NCBI RefSeq assembly: GCF_028281565.1
Contig: NZ_JANQJQ010000010.1
Coordinates: 62,001-126,000 of the forward strand
DNA length: 64,000 bases
Direction of reading: 5' to 3'
Origin: Seonamhaeicola sp.
Lineage (GTDB): Bacteria > Bacteroidota > Bacteroidia > Flavobacteriales > Flavobacteriaceae
The notes beneath the pieces were generated by a model. The model worked only from the letters and a program-made list of their open reading frames with translations. It did not search any database and was not told the DNA's origin. The position numbers and the translations under genes were made by a program. Below, piece after piece: positions 15,972 to 25,476 of the stretch. How positions within the stretch are numbered: the first letter of the stretch is position 1; each line of letters opens with the position of its first letter.

Positions 15972-18023
15972 TTAATTGGCTAAATAATGTGTTTCGTAAT
16001 ATCCGGTTAAGGTCTTTAGGGCATCGGTTACCACAACTTCAACATCTGCAAAAGGTTTGTTCAAGGTTTTAAGGTGTTCTTCAATAGTGTTTAAATCGGC
16101 TTTTGAGATTTTTTCCTGCGCTACTGCTTTTGAAAGGACTTCTGCCGTTTCCGACAGGGTTTTCGATAAGCTTTCCAGTGGCAATAATTTAGGGTTCTTG
16201 CTAAGCTTTGAGAACGCATTATGATTGTTGCTCCAAAGTTTTAAATAGTATAATAACTCAGTTTGAATGCTGTCATTACCGTTTACAAATTGAGAGACCA
16301 GGGTGTTAAATACTTCAGCATCTTCTGCATCCACCACACAGGCATCTGCAAATAAGGTGAATGGTGAATATGATTTATATTCTATACCGCCTTTATTGCG
16401 TTGGTAAACTTTTAACGGTTCACATACCTTTGAAAGTGTAGTTAAGGCCGAGATATCCTGGTTATTGGTAAGGTTTCTTAAAATAACCGCTCTGTTTTTT
16501 ATATGTGTAATCCCTAATTCTTCCAGGTTGAATGATACCGTTTTCAAACGCTTTTTCATAGCATGCACATCATTAACATCTTTGGAGGACCAAAAACGTT
16601 CGGCAATAGCTGCCGTTCTTGGCCATATCCGGGAATCTATGGTCAACGGGGTAACCAGTTCGCTCCACATGGTGGTTTCGCCACCTAAAATTCGGGATCG
16701 TTGGGCAGGCGTTAGTTTGATATCCCCAATGGGGTCAACACTATAATGATGTGCAACGGGTAACATTCTATCAATATAATACCCATTGGAAAGGACCGTT
16801 TGATAGCCGTTTTTAGCAGCGGCAATTAAAGAACCACCATTTGGCACACCTTCATTTTCACCGCGCCAGGAATGAATAACAGCAGTTGTAGGCATGTCAG
16901 GGGTCATGATCTCATCCCAACCCATCAATTTTTTGTTGAGTTTGGATAGTATTTTTTCCAGTTTGATATTGAAATGGGTTTGCAGGTCATGATTGGTTTT
17001 TAAACCATGTTGCTCTTTGAAGGCCTGGATGGTTTCGTTTTCATCCCAATGTTTTCCTTCGTTTTCGTCTCCCCCTATATGGAAATAATCATCAGGGAAC
17101 AACGGCGCCATTTCAGAAAACAGGTTTTCTAAAAATTCATAGGTCTTTTCATTGGTAGGATCAAGCGTTGGATCGAAAACGCCGGAATAGCGTTCAATGG
17201 CATAATGAAAACCGGGTTTGCTTCCCAATTCGGGATAGGCTGTTAAAAGCGCTGAGGCATGCCCCGGAACATCAAACTCCGGAATCACACGAATGCCTAA
17301 TTTGTCGGCATAAGCCACTACATCTTTAATTTGTTCCTGAGTGTAGTATAAGCCATCTGAGGCAAATTCCTGAAGTCTTGGATAGACTTTGGATTCTGCC
17401 CTGAAACCCTGGTCATCAGTCAAGTGCCAATGAAATACATTCATTTTTACCGAAGCCATGGCGTCTAAATTGCGTTTAAGAACCCCCACAGGTTGAAAGT
17501 GCCTTGCTACGTCAATCATCAGGCCACGCCATACAAACCGGGGCGCATCTTCAATATGAATTCCGGGAAAATAATAATCTGTATCGCTATGCTGTGTTAA
17601 TTGTAATAGTGTTGCTAAACCACGAGTGGCCCCTACATCGGTTTTAGACCTAATGGTTATTGAGGAATCGCTAATGTCCAAACTATAAGATTCATCGGTA
17701 TTGATGCTTAAAGTGGCAACCTGGTCAAATGTAATTTGAATGGTTCCGTCTTTGGCAGCAACAGGAAATCCCTCGTTTAAAAACACACCGGTCCTGTTAC
17801 TTAACCGTCTTAAAAAATTAACAGCGGCATTACGAACTCTTCCCGATGTATCATCAGCATTTATAGAGATCGTAACGTCGCTATTAATTAAAAACTTAGC
17901 AGGGTTTTCTGTAATGTCTTTTGGCCATGGCATTAAATCATACTGTTCCATTAACGCATTTTGCCCATTGGTATCACCACTTGAGCAATTAAAAAGTAAA
18001 AGAAACAATAGGATTTTTTTCAT
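15972..18023 (-). CDS. GH20 beta-N-acetylhexosaminidase, lipoprotein
   Basis: 683 residues. Lipoprotein signal with Cys13 (LLLFNCSS). A GH20 N-terminal domain (about 30-155) is followed by the catalytic barrel (from PRFVWRGLMIDVARHF, about 161). The acid/base pair is visible as HIGGDE (Asp319-Glu320), with the HWHLTDDQG substrate motif at 198-206. A helical C-terminal extension follows. It removes terminal GlcNAc (or GalNAc) from chitooligosaccharides or glycans in the periplasm or at the cell surface. Its operon position between a small lipoprotein (18-base gap) and the GlcNAc kinase (11-base gap) supports chitin-oligomer use. Confidence 0.95.
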   Translation of the reverse strand: MKKILLFLLLFNCSSGDTNGQNALMEQYDLMPWPKDITENPAKFLINSDVTISINADDTSGRVRNAAVNFLRRLSNRTGVFLNEGFPVAAKDGTIQITFDQVATLSINTDESYSLDISDSSITIRSKTDVGATRGLATLLQLTQHSDTDYYFPGIHIEDAPRFVWRGLMIDVARHFQPVGVLKRNLDAMASVKMNVFHWHLTDDQGFRAESKVYPRLQEFASDGLYYTQEQIKDVVAYADKLGIRVIPEFDVPGHASALLTAYPELGSKPGFHYAIERYSGVFDPTLDPTNEKTYEFLENLFSEMAPLFPDDYFHIGGDENEGKHWDENETIQAFKEQHGLKTNHDLQTHFNIKLEKILSKLNKKLMGWDEIMTPDMPTTAVIHSWRGENEGVPNGGSLIAAAKNGYQTVLSNGYYIDRMLPVAHHYSVDPIGDIKLTPAQRSRILGGETTMWSELVTPLTIDSRIWPRTAAIAERFWSSKDVNDVHAMKKRLKTVSFNLEELGITHIKNRAVILRNLTNNQDISALTTLSKVCEPLKVYQRNKGGIEYKSYSPFTLFADACVVDAEDAEVFNTLVSQFVNGNDSIQTELLYYLKLWSNNHNAFSKLSKNPKLLPLESLSKTLSETAEVLSKAVAQEKISKADLNTIEEHLKTLNKPFADVEVVVTDALKTLTGYYETHYLAN

Positions 18024-18041
18024 GCGTTCTAAATTTTATAA

Positions 18042-18473
18042 TTAATTTATTTTGATGTACTTCTCAATTATTTTTCGGTTAATATTTGCTTTTTTTGCTT
18101 TCTCGATCCCGGATTGGATCAAGGTGTCACCCGCAAAGTCAACTTTAAAGGAAAATGTATGTCCTTTAAGGGCTTCAACAGAGGTATAGCTTAAGGTCTC
18201 AACATAATTGTTGTTGTTTAAGGTATAGGTGCCGCCACCGCCATAAAAATGCTCGGTGGATTGATTATGCTGGTTGAAAAAAGCAAAATGGCTGTCATTT
18301 ATGATCTTTATAAATGCGGTGTTGGTCAAATCCTTTACTGTTAAAGAGTCCTGTTCTAAAGTTTCGGCATACACCATTTTCCAGGTCCCCAATAACGGAT
18401 TGACCGGTTGCTTTTTAGCACAACTTAAAATCAATACCACTAAACATAAAGAAAACAGAGCCAGAGACTTCAT
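18042..18473 (-). CDS. Small lipocalin-like lipoprotein, DUF4488-like
   Basis: 143 residues with a clear lipobox (LILSC, Cys18). The mature part opens NPLLGTWKMV and is beta-rich (GGGGTYTLNNNNYVETLSY), resembling the small lipocalin-like periplasmic proteins annotated DUF4488 in Bacteroidota. It lies inside the GlcNAc operon, 114 bases after nagB and 18 before the hexosaminidase. Its role is unknown; binding of a glycan or lipid is only a guess. Confidence 0.7.
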   Translation of the reverse strand: MKSLALFSLCLVVLILSCAKKQPVNPLLGTWKMVYAETLEQDSLTVKDLTNTAFIKIINDSHFAFFNQHNQSTEHFYGGGGTYTLNNNNYVETLSYTSVEALKGHTFSFKVDFAGDTLIQSGIEKAKKANINRKIIEKYIKIN

Positions 18474-18587
18474 AAGACTAATTATTTACTTTATAAAAAT
18501 TCATAAATTTTGCCTAAGAAAAAATAAATTTAGACAGACAACGTAATATCTAAGCTAAATGCTTGAATAACTGGTACTAAAATGGGA

Positions 18588-20510
18588 TTAGAAAATATAC
18601 CTTTTGAATGCTTCAATAGCTGCGTAATCCGCTAAGCCGAGATCGTTATATTTTTTGGCTGTTAATCTGTTTCTGTCTTCGGCACGTACCCAGAATTCCC
18701 TGGAGTCACCACCCTGGAACATCACACCGTCTTTTTGCGATTGGTGATAGAAAATAGCATGCCGTTTTTTAAGTACCTGGTCCGGACTCATTGGAACCGC
18801 CATTTCAATTTGATAGGATTCCCACTCGTGCCAGGCACCCCGGTATAACCATACCCAGCAATTATCCATATAATCGTTATGCTTTAATGCTTCTATAGCC
18901 ATAAACAAGGCATCTAAACACACTTTATGGGTCCCGTGAGGATCTGCCAGATCGCCTGCGGCATATATTTGATGCGGTTTTATGTCATCAATTAACGCTT
19001 TCATAATGGCTACATCGTCATCACCTATATTATTCTTTTTTATGGTGCCGGTTTCATAGAACGGTAAATCCAGGAAGTGTACGTTCTCATCCTTTAGATC
19101 CAAATATCTTGTAGCGGCTAAGGATTCACTTCTACGGATCAACCCTTTAAGTTTTCTTACTTCTTCGGAATCAATATCGTTATCGGTCTTTATTTTCAGG
19201 AAATTGATGATACTCTGAGTTTCATCACAATCCGGACAAAGCGATTGGGTGATTTCAGCAAATTTTAAAGCTTCTTCATCAGATACGGCAATATTTCCGG
19301 ACGTTTGGTAAGCTACATGAACGTCATGCCCTTGCTCTACCAACCTGTCAAAAGTGCCTCCCATGGAGATCACATCATCATCCGGGTGCGGACTAAAAAT
19401 GATCACACGTTTACGTTCGGGAGTGGCGCGTTCGGGGCGATTAGAATCATCCGCATTAGGTTTTCCCCCGGGCCATCCGGTAATGGTGTGTTGTAATTTA
19501 TTGAACATTTTTATGTTCAGATCGTAAGCCGTGCCTTCTTCGGTTAACAGACCAGACATCCCGTTATTGTTATAGTCAGAATCTGTGAGTTTTAAAATAG
19601 GTTTTCCTGACAGTTGGGAAAGCCATACCACAGCTTTTAATTTTAACGGTTCGTTCCAAACACAAGCTGTAACCAACCAGGGTGTTTTTACACGGGTTAG
19701 CTCTGATGCAGCACCTTCATCTAAAATAAAGGTAGTGTTATCATGGTTTTGTAAATAAGTTGCCGGAACTTCAGAAGTAATACCCCCTTCAACCGTCTTT
19801 TGAACAATTTCTGCTTTATTGGCGCCCCAGGCTAACAACACAATGCGTTTGGCGCTCATTACGGTGCCAATACCCATGGTAATAGCTTTTCTTGGTACGT
19901 TGTCAATGCCTAAAAAAGCAGGGGTAGCGTCCACACGGGTGATATGGTCTAATGTGATATTTCTCGTACCCGAATTATAATGTGATCCGGGTTCGTTAAA
20001 GCCAATATGCCCGGTTCGGCCTATACCTAACAATTGAAAATCCAAGCCGCCAACAGCTTTGATCTTCATTTCATAATCAATACAATATTGATATAGATTT
20101 TCACTGCTTACTTTTCCATCGGGAATATTTATGTTTTCAGGTAAAATATCTATATGATTGAACAGGTGTTCATGCATAAAATAAAAGTAACTCTGAATGT
20201 TACTTTTATCCATAGGGTAATATTCATCCAGGTTGAAGGTAATGACATTGGCAAAACTTAAACCTTCTTCCTTATGCATTCTAACCAGTTCTTCGTAAAC
20301 TTTTATAGGAGACGATCCGGTAGCTAATCCCAGAACACAGGATTGGTTTTTTACCTGTTTTTCACGGATAAGGGTCGCTATTTCCTGTGCAACAAGAACG
20401 GAAGGTTCTTTAGAGTCTTTGAAGATAACGTTATGAACTTTTTCAAAACGTGTTTCTTCAAACATACCGGCTTTTGTGTAAGCTATATTTTTATGATCTG
20501 CAATTTTCAC
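18588..20510 (-). CDS. nagB: Glucosamine-6-phosphate deaminase fused to a PIG-L deacetylase domain
   Basis: 640 residues. Residues 1-270 are NagB: GLATGSSP (61-68), NLDEYY (Asp95), GHIGFNEPGS (His168, Glu173). In E. coli NagB the segment reads NDGH; here it reads RTGH, so the position of Asp141 is Thr166. Residues about 365-560 are a PIG-L/LmbE domain with metal motif HPDDD (375-379) and the HGTH histidines (525, 528). The deaminase converts GlcN-6-P to fructose-6-P and ammonia. PIG-L enzymes remove acetyl from GlcNAc groups. This two-domain layout occurs in Bacteroidota. With no nagA in the operon, the C-terminal domain may deacetylate GlcNAc-6-P; this is inference. Confidence 0.92.
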   Translation of the reverse strand: MKIADHKNIAYTKAGMFEETRFEKVHNVIFKDSKEPSVLVAQEIATLIREKQVKNQSCVLGLATGSSPIKVYEELVRMHKEEGLSFANVITFNLDEYYPMDKSNIQSYFYFMHEHLFNHIDILPENINIPDGKVSSENLYQYCIDYEMKIKAVGGLDFQLLGIGRTGHIGFNEPGSHYNSGTRNITLDHITRVDATPAFLGIDNVPRKAITMGIGTVMSAKRIVLLAWGANKAEIVQKTVEGGITSEVPATYLQNHDNTTFILDEGAASELTRVKTPWLVTACVWNEPLKLKAVVWLSQLSGKPILKLTDSDYNNNGMSGLLTEEGTAYDLNIKMFNKLQHTITGWPGGKPNADDSNRPERATPERKRVIIFSPHPDDDVISMGGTFDRLVEQGHDVHVAYQTSGNIAVSDEEALKFAEITQSLCPDCDETQSIINFLKIKTDNDIDSEEVRKLKGLIRRSESLAATRYLDLKDENVHFLDLPFYETGTIKKNNIGDDDVAIMKALIDDIKPHQIYAAGDLADPHGTHKVCLDALFMAIEALKHNDYMDNCWVWLYRGAWHEWESYQIEMAVPMSPDQVLKKRHAIFYHQSQKDGVMFQGGDSREFWVRAEDRNRLTAKKYNDLGLADYAAIEAFKRYIF

Positions 20511-20544
20511 AGTGTTTCTTTTTCGGGTTAAGGATTTTTGGAAA

Positions 20545-20576
20545 AGCGAACGGAAAGGTTACATTTTCCGTTCGCT
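20545..20576 (-). terminator. Intra-operon hairpin between susD and nagB
   Basis: AGCGAACGGAAA (20545-20556) pairs perfectly with TTTCCGTTCGCT (20565-20576), 12 bp around an 8-base loop. On the minus strand it is followed by TTTCC. It lies in the 115-base gap after susD. It may stabilise the susCD message or act as a partial terminator so that susCD is expressed more than the enzymes. Confidence 0.7.
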
Positions 20577-20625
20577 AAACATTAACTAAACTAATCTATG
20601 CTCAACTACTAAGCGAATATGAAAA

Positions 20626-22221
20626 TTAAAAGTTTGGTCCTCCGGTATCCCACCAAAGGCGCGTACCGGCATTATCAGGGCCACTTAGTTTGTTAACGGC
20701 ATCTGCCACACCGGCCGGATTGGTAGATAGTTCGCTGTCAACAAATGGAATACGTCTTATTTGAATATCTGTATCTACCACACCGCCGCTTTGATTGCTC
20801 ACAACCGGGAAGATCTTAGGATATCCTGTGCGTCTGAACTCACTCCAGGCTTCCTGTCCTTCCGGGAACATAGCAATCCATTTTTGGGTAATGATCTTCT
20901 CCAGTTTGGTTTCGTTATCATCAGCATCGTTCCAGGCAATAGTGGCTGTACTAAGGGCAGCAATACTGTTAGCCGCATTTACAGGGTCTACATAATCTGC
21001 CGGTACAGAGGCGTTATCTACAATATAAGCCGCAGCACCGCCAACACCATGTTGATCAAAAGAGGTTTGAATGCCCATCTCATAATTGGTTTGGGCATTA
21101 CCCGCACCGGACCAGCCTCTTAAAGCTGCTTCAGCTTTTAAGAAATATACTTCGGCACTGGTCATTAATTGTACCACTGAAGTGTGTATCCCATCATTGA
21201 TTGCTGAGAATCCGATATAATCTGCTTTTTGCGCCAGCTCATCTGCATATCCCGGTAATAATGGTAATCCGCCTCGAATGCCTTTTACGGTTCCTGCTAC
21301 ACTTGTTGGGGTATCAAAATAGCTTTCTGCTCTGCCATCACTATATCCGGTAAGGATAGATTCCATAGAAGCATTCATTCTGATATCACCCCAGGAATTA
21401 TCAATGATAGAGATTGGATGGTCTAATGAACTGTTTACATTAAAATTATCATCATTACCAGCCAATAATCCTAAGGACTGCGATAAAGCTTTTTCACCTT
21501 CGGTTTGGGCTTTTGAGGGGTCTACCTTAGAAATGCGGATAGCTAAACGCAATCTAAGCGAGTTGGCCAATTTTACCCATTGCGTATAATCGCCTCCGTA
21601 TGATAAGTCAAACGCTGTAAACCTTGGACTGTCAATATCCGCCATTAAATTGGCTACAGCGGTGTCTAAGTCCGCAAAAAAGGCGTTATAAGCTTCTTGC
21701 TGCGAATCGTATACACCGGCATTGGCTAAATCGCCAAAGTTTGTATACACTATTGGTCCGAACACATCCGATACACGGTGCATAGCTTCAACTTTTAAAA
21801 TTAAGGCTACCGCATGTAGTGTTGGAAATTCACCTTCGGTTAGTTCGCTAATCGATTGTACATTATTCATAACATTTGAATAAGGTACGGACCATATGAA
21901 GTTGTTCCATCCGCTTACTAAACTGTATGTTGTATTATTGGCGCCTGCCACGAATGGACGCGGGTTGGTCATATATCCCGAATATACATCGGCATTCAGG
22001 TTTTGTTGCAGCTGATAAGACCAGGCTGGTGTGTATTGATAAATACTCTCAAAAATAGGTTTGTATTTAGAACCTACGTGTTGAAAGTCAACTTCCAACT
22101 GATCCTGCGATATATTTCTTTCGTTGCCATTAAATTGTTCTAAATCACTACAGGACGTATTAATCAGACCTAAAACAATCAAACATGCTAATAGTTTATT
22201 TATTCTTTTCATTGTGTTCAT
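20626..22221 (-). CDS. SusD/RagB-family glycan-binding lipoprotein
   Basis: 531 residues. Lipoprotein signal with Cys (LINTSC, about residue 24). The body matches the SusD-like nutrient-binding family (PF12771-like layout: YTPAWSYQLQQNLNADVYSGY, WVKLANSLRLRLAIRIS, TSAEVYFLKAEAALRGW, WIAMFPEGQEAWSEFRRTGYP). It caps the SusC barrel on the outer face and captures the oligosaccharide. It starts 4 bases after the susC stop, so the two are cotranscribed. An alternative start at Met4 (22212) would give an equally good signal peptide. The operon context points to GlcNAc-containing oligomers. Confidence 0.93.
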   Translation of the reverse strand: MNTMKRINKLLACLIVLGLINTSCSDLEQFNGNERNISQDQLEVDFQHVGSKYKPIFESIYQYTPAWSYQLQQNLNADVYSGYMTNPRPFVAGANNTTYSLVSGWNNFIWSVPYSNVMNNVQSISELTEGEFPTLHAVALILKVEAMHRVSDVFGPIVYTNFGDLANAGVYDSQQEAYNAFFADLDTAVANLMADIDSPRFTAFDLSYGGDYTQWVKLANSLRLRLAIRISKVDPSKAQTEGEKALSQSLGLLAGNDDNFNVNSSLDHPISIIDNSWGDIRMNASMESILTGYSDGRAESYFDTPTSVAGTVKGIRGGLPLLPGYADELAQKADYIGFSAINDGIHTSVVQLMTSAEVYFLKAEAALRGWSGAGNAQTNYEMGIQTSFDQHGVGGAAAYIVDNASVPADYVDPVNAANSIAALSTATIAWNDADDNETKLEKIITQKWIAMFPEGQEAWSEFRRTGYPKIFPVVSNQSGGVVDTDIQIRRIPFVDSELSTNPAGVADAVNKLSGPDNAGTRLWWDTGGPNF

Positions 22222-22225
22222 TTTT

Positions 22226-25200
22226 TTAGAATGTTACATTTAGATTTAGACCTATGCTTCTGGATGATGGAAGTCCTAAAACATCAACACCTTGCAATGC
22301 ATTTCCTGTACTTAAAGACAGGTTCGGATCATGTGGCGAATCTTTATAGAAGAAGAACAAGTTAGTTCCTACTAATGATGCTTTGACACTTCTGAATAAA
22401 GAGCTTTCACCAAGGTTGAAATTATAACCCAGGGAGAATTCCGCTAATCTTACATTGGTAGCACTGTAAATGTACTCGCCTGTAAAACCGTTTCTACCAC
22501 CAACTTTTCCGTAGTATTCCTGTGCCGGCATGGTAGTAGCTACACCATCAACCTGAACATTTACAGGGCCATTATTGGTTTCTCTTGCCGAGTTATTACT
22601 AAACCCTTCAACAATAGCTTCGGTCATGCTCATGGTTTCTCCGCCAAACTTACCATCTATCAAGAAATCAACAGAGAAGTTTTTAATCCTAAAGGAGTTG
22701 TTCCATCCTAAAGTGAAGTCCGGGTTGGCATTACCTACTTTGGTAAGTCCGTCAACCGTATTATCATCGTCTGCAATTACGGCATCACCTTCAATAATAG
22801 GTAGACCATCTGCAGTCTTTCTAACTACCTGGGCATAAATATCTCCAAACGAACCACCTTCAACCAGGTAAGAACCAAACGTATTTACACCTTTACCGGA
22901 GAGGGTAAAGAATTCAGGTTCGATTAAGCCTTCCAATTGTTGACCATTATAAATTCTAACAATTTCATTTTTATTGGCTGCAAAGTTTACGTTTGTTGTC
23001 CATTTAAAGTCTTCTTCCTGAAATGGAATGGCAAACACAGAAGCTTCGATACCTTTGTTTAGTATTTCACCGGAGTTTAAGTTTGCCTGAGGAGCTCCGA
23101 TAATGGATACGGAAGTAGAGAATGCATAGTACTGGTCAACGGTTTTTGTGTTATAATAACCAATATCAAATCCTAATCTGTTATTGTTGAATCGCCACTC
23201 CGTACCAATTTCAAACGATTTTTGTCTTTCAGGTTTAGGAGTAGAGCCCGGGAACGGTCTGATAGGATCGGTTGGATTTACACCACCGCCACCAAAAATG
23301 ATACTGTTGTTTGGTGCTATCAGGTCTGCGGCAAAACCGTTACCTACTTCGGCGTATGATGCTCTTACTTTAGCGAACGATACGCTTTCAGGTAAATCTA
23401 ACAATTCGCTTAATACACCTGTTACACCAACTGAAGGGTAAAAGAACGAGTTGTTTTCTGCCGGTAATGTTGAGGTCCAGTCGTTTCTGGCTGTTAAATC
23501 AACATATACTTTATCGTTAAACCCTATGGTTGCACTGGCAAATACCGAGTTCACCCTGGTTTCCAGAGAATTTTGAGTGAAAGTAACCGCCGGGTTTCCG
23601 TTAAAGTTTTGGTAAGCAAACACGTTTGCAAATTGTAACCCGCCGTTAGTACCGGAATCTGCATTAAATGTTTCCGTGGTAGTGCGGGTTGTACTGGTAC
23701 CTAAGATAGCCGTAACCGATGTGGTCTCGTTAATATTGGTATTAATATTGGCTATAAAATCACCGTATAACTGCGTGTAGTCATTTTCAAAAACAATGTA
23801 TCTACCATTAGCCGGGGCTAAAGTAGCTTCAGTTGTAGCGTGAATCCTTCTTTCGAAGTTAAATAAAGACTGGTCATAAGTCCCTCTGGTTTGTAATGAT
23901 AGCCAATCGTTAATGTTAAAGTTCAAGCTTAAGGAGGCAACCAGCTTTTTATTGGTGTCTTCAGAAGCATTACGGTTAATGATCCAATAAGGATTTTGTT
24001 CAATGTCTGATGTGCCCCTGAACCAACGTTGCGCCATAATATTTCTGTTAGGCTCGAAAGCCTCAAAATCGGCATAATCAGATAAACGTTCGCTTGCTGA
24101 CTCAAAAGCATAGGTTCCAACTAACGGGTTGAAATATAAACCTGAGATTGGCCTGTTTTTAATGTTTTGAGTAGATGCCATCACAGAAGCATTAATGTCT
24201 AATTTGTCGTTAAACAATTGTGCTGTTTCTCTAATATTGAACGTGTGTTGCTTTAAGTTATTAGTTGGTAAGACACCTGAAGCAAAGGTGTTGCTATAAG
24301 AGAAATACGTTTGCGCTTTTTCGGTTCCACCGGAAACCGATAAAGAGTTAATATTGGTAATTCCCGTGTCTAAGAAATCATCGATGTTACTTTGAGCCTC
24401 ATCATTGAAATCCATAGTGTAGGCGGCACTGTCAACCGTTAAGTTTGAAGCGAAATCAACTTTAAAACTTCCGGAACGTCCTTTTTTAGTGGCAATTAAA
24501 ATTACACCATTCAAACCGGCGCTACCGTATAAAGCCGATGCCGACGCTCCTTTCAATACGGTTAAAGATTCAATGTCATCCGGATTAATTAAGGCTAAGG
24601 CATCACCACCATCGCGGTTACCACCGTTAATATCTCCAAAAGTTTCAGCGGGCTGACTTGCAGATGGATTAGACAGTGGCACACCATCTACCACATAAAG
24701 CGGTTGGTTGTTTCCAATAGATGAGTTACCACGTAAAGTCACTTTAACAGAACCACCAACACCGGAAGAACTTCTTGTTATAGAAACCCCTGATACTTTA
24801 CCGGATAAACTGTTTATCGGGTTGGTCTGTCTGGCTTTGTTCAACTCGTCTGCATTAATGTCCTGAGCCGCATAGGTCAAAGACTTTCGGGTCTTTTTAA
24901 TACCTAATGCCGTTACAACAACCTCTTTTAATTGTTGTGCGTCTTCCTCAAGTTGGACATTAATAGTATTAGAGTCGGCGACGGTTATTTGTGCAGTAGT
25001 CATTCCCACATAAGAAAAAACCAATACATCTCCTACATTTACCGTTAGGCTGTAGTTTCCGTCAAAATCTGTTTGAGTACCGTTAGTAGTACCTTGTACA
25101 ATAACATTAACCCCGGGAAGAGGAATGCCATCAGCTTTAGAAGTTACTGTTCCTGTAATATCCTTTTCCTGTGCAAAAGAAAACTGCACTACAAAAAGTA

Positions 25201-25240
25201 AAAAAGAAAACAAGAATAGTGTACGTAAGTTTTGTTTCAT
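22226..25240 (-). CDS. SusC/RagA-family TonB-linked outer membrane receptor (GlcNAc locus)
   Basis: 1004 residues from the ATG at 25240; the open frame extends 30 codons further upstream, but only the Met at 25240 gives a signal peptide (MKQNLRTLFLFSF ... FAQ). Carboxypeptidase-like domain about 25-105 (GVNVIVQGTTNGTQTDFDGN), plug about 110-240 (VVVTALGIKKTRKSL, LRGNSSIGNNQPLYVVDG), then the barrel, ending with a terminal Phe (LNLNVTF) as usual for BAM substrates. First gene of the GlcNAc operon, transported product inferred to be chitooligosaccharide. It is divergent from the LytS-type kinase gene, 236 bases away, which probably controls it. Confidence 0.95.
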   Translation of the reverse strand: MKQNLRTLFLFSFLLFVVQFSFAQEKDITGTVTSKADGIPLPGVNVIVQGTTNGTQTDFDGNYSLTVNVGDVLVFSYVGMTTAQITVADSNTINVQLEEDAQQLKEVVVTALGIKKTRKSLTYAAQDINADELNKARQTNPINSLSGKVSGVSITRSSSGVGGSVKVTLRGNSSIGNNQPLYVVDGVPLSNPSASQPAETFGDINGGNRDGGDALALINPDDIESLTVLKGASASALYGSAGLNGVILIATKKGRSGSFKVDFASNLTVDSAAYTMDFNDEAQSNIDDFLDTGITNINSLSVSGGTEKAQTYFSYSNTFASGVLPTNNLKQHTFNIRETAQLFNDKLDINASVMASTQNIKNRPISGLYFNPLVGTYAFESASERLSDYADFEAFEPNRNIMAQRWFRGTSDIEQNPYWIINRNASEDTNKKLVASLSLNFNINDWLSLQTRGTYDQSLFNFERRIHATTEATLAPANGRYIVFENDYTQLYGDFIANINTNINETTSVTAILGTSTTRTTTETFNADSGTNGGLQFANVFAYQNFNGNPAVTFTQNSLETRVNSVFASATIGFNDKVYVDLTARNDWTSTLPAENNSFFYPSVGVTGVLSELLDLPESVSFAKVRASYAEVGNGFAADLIAPNNSIIFGGGGVNPTDPIRPFPGSTPKPERQKSFEIGTEWRFNNNRLGFDIGYYNTKTVDQYYAFSTSVSIIGAPQANLNSGEILNKGIEASVFAIPFQEEDFKWTTNVNFAANKNEIVRIYNGQQLEGLIEPEFFTLSGKGVNTFGSYLVEGGSFGDIYAQVVRKTADGLPIIEGDAVIADDDNTVDGLTKVGNANPDFTLGWNNSFRIKNFSVDFLIDGKFGGETMSMTEAIVEGFSNNSARETNNGPVNVQVDGVATTMPAQEYYGKVGGRNGFTGEYIYSATNVRLAEFSLGYNFNLGESSLFRSVKASLVGTNLFFFYKDSPHDPNLSLSTGNALQGVDVLGLPSSRSIGLNLNVTF

Positions 25241-25476
25241 AATTTGATTTATTTTGTTTTTTAGTTGAGCCAAACTATCTATTATGAAAATTGTTTTAAA
25301 AAAAATTATACCAACAGCATGGTTTTGCACACAGACAACCTTCTAAATTCGATAAGTGATTTTGGGATAATAAAGAATTGTCGATTTAATTGTTAATTAA
25401 TGAATATATCACTAAAATTGCCTAAGATTAATAAGGTTTTTCTAAAGAAATCTGGTTAAAACTGAGAATTATTTCA

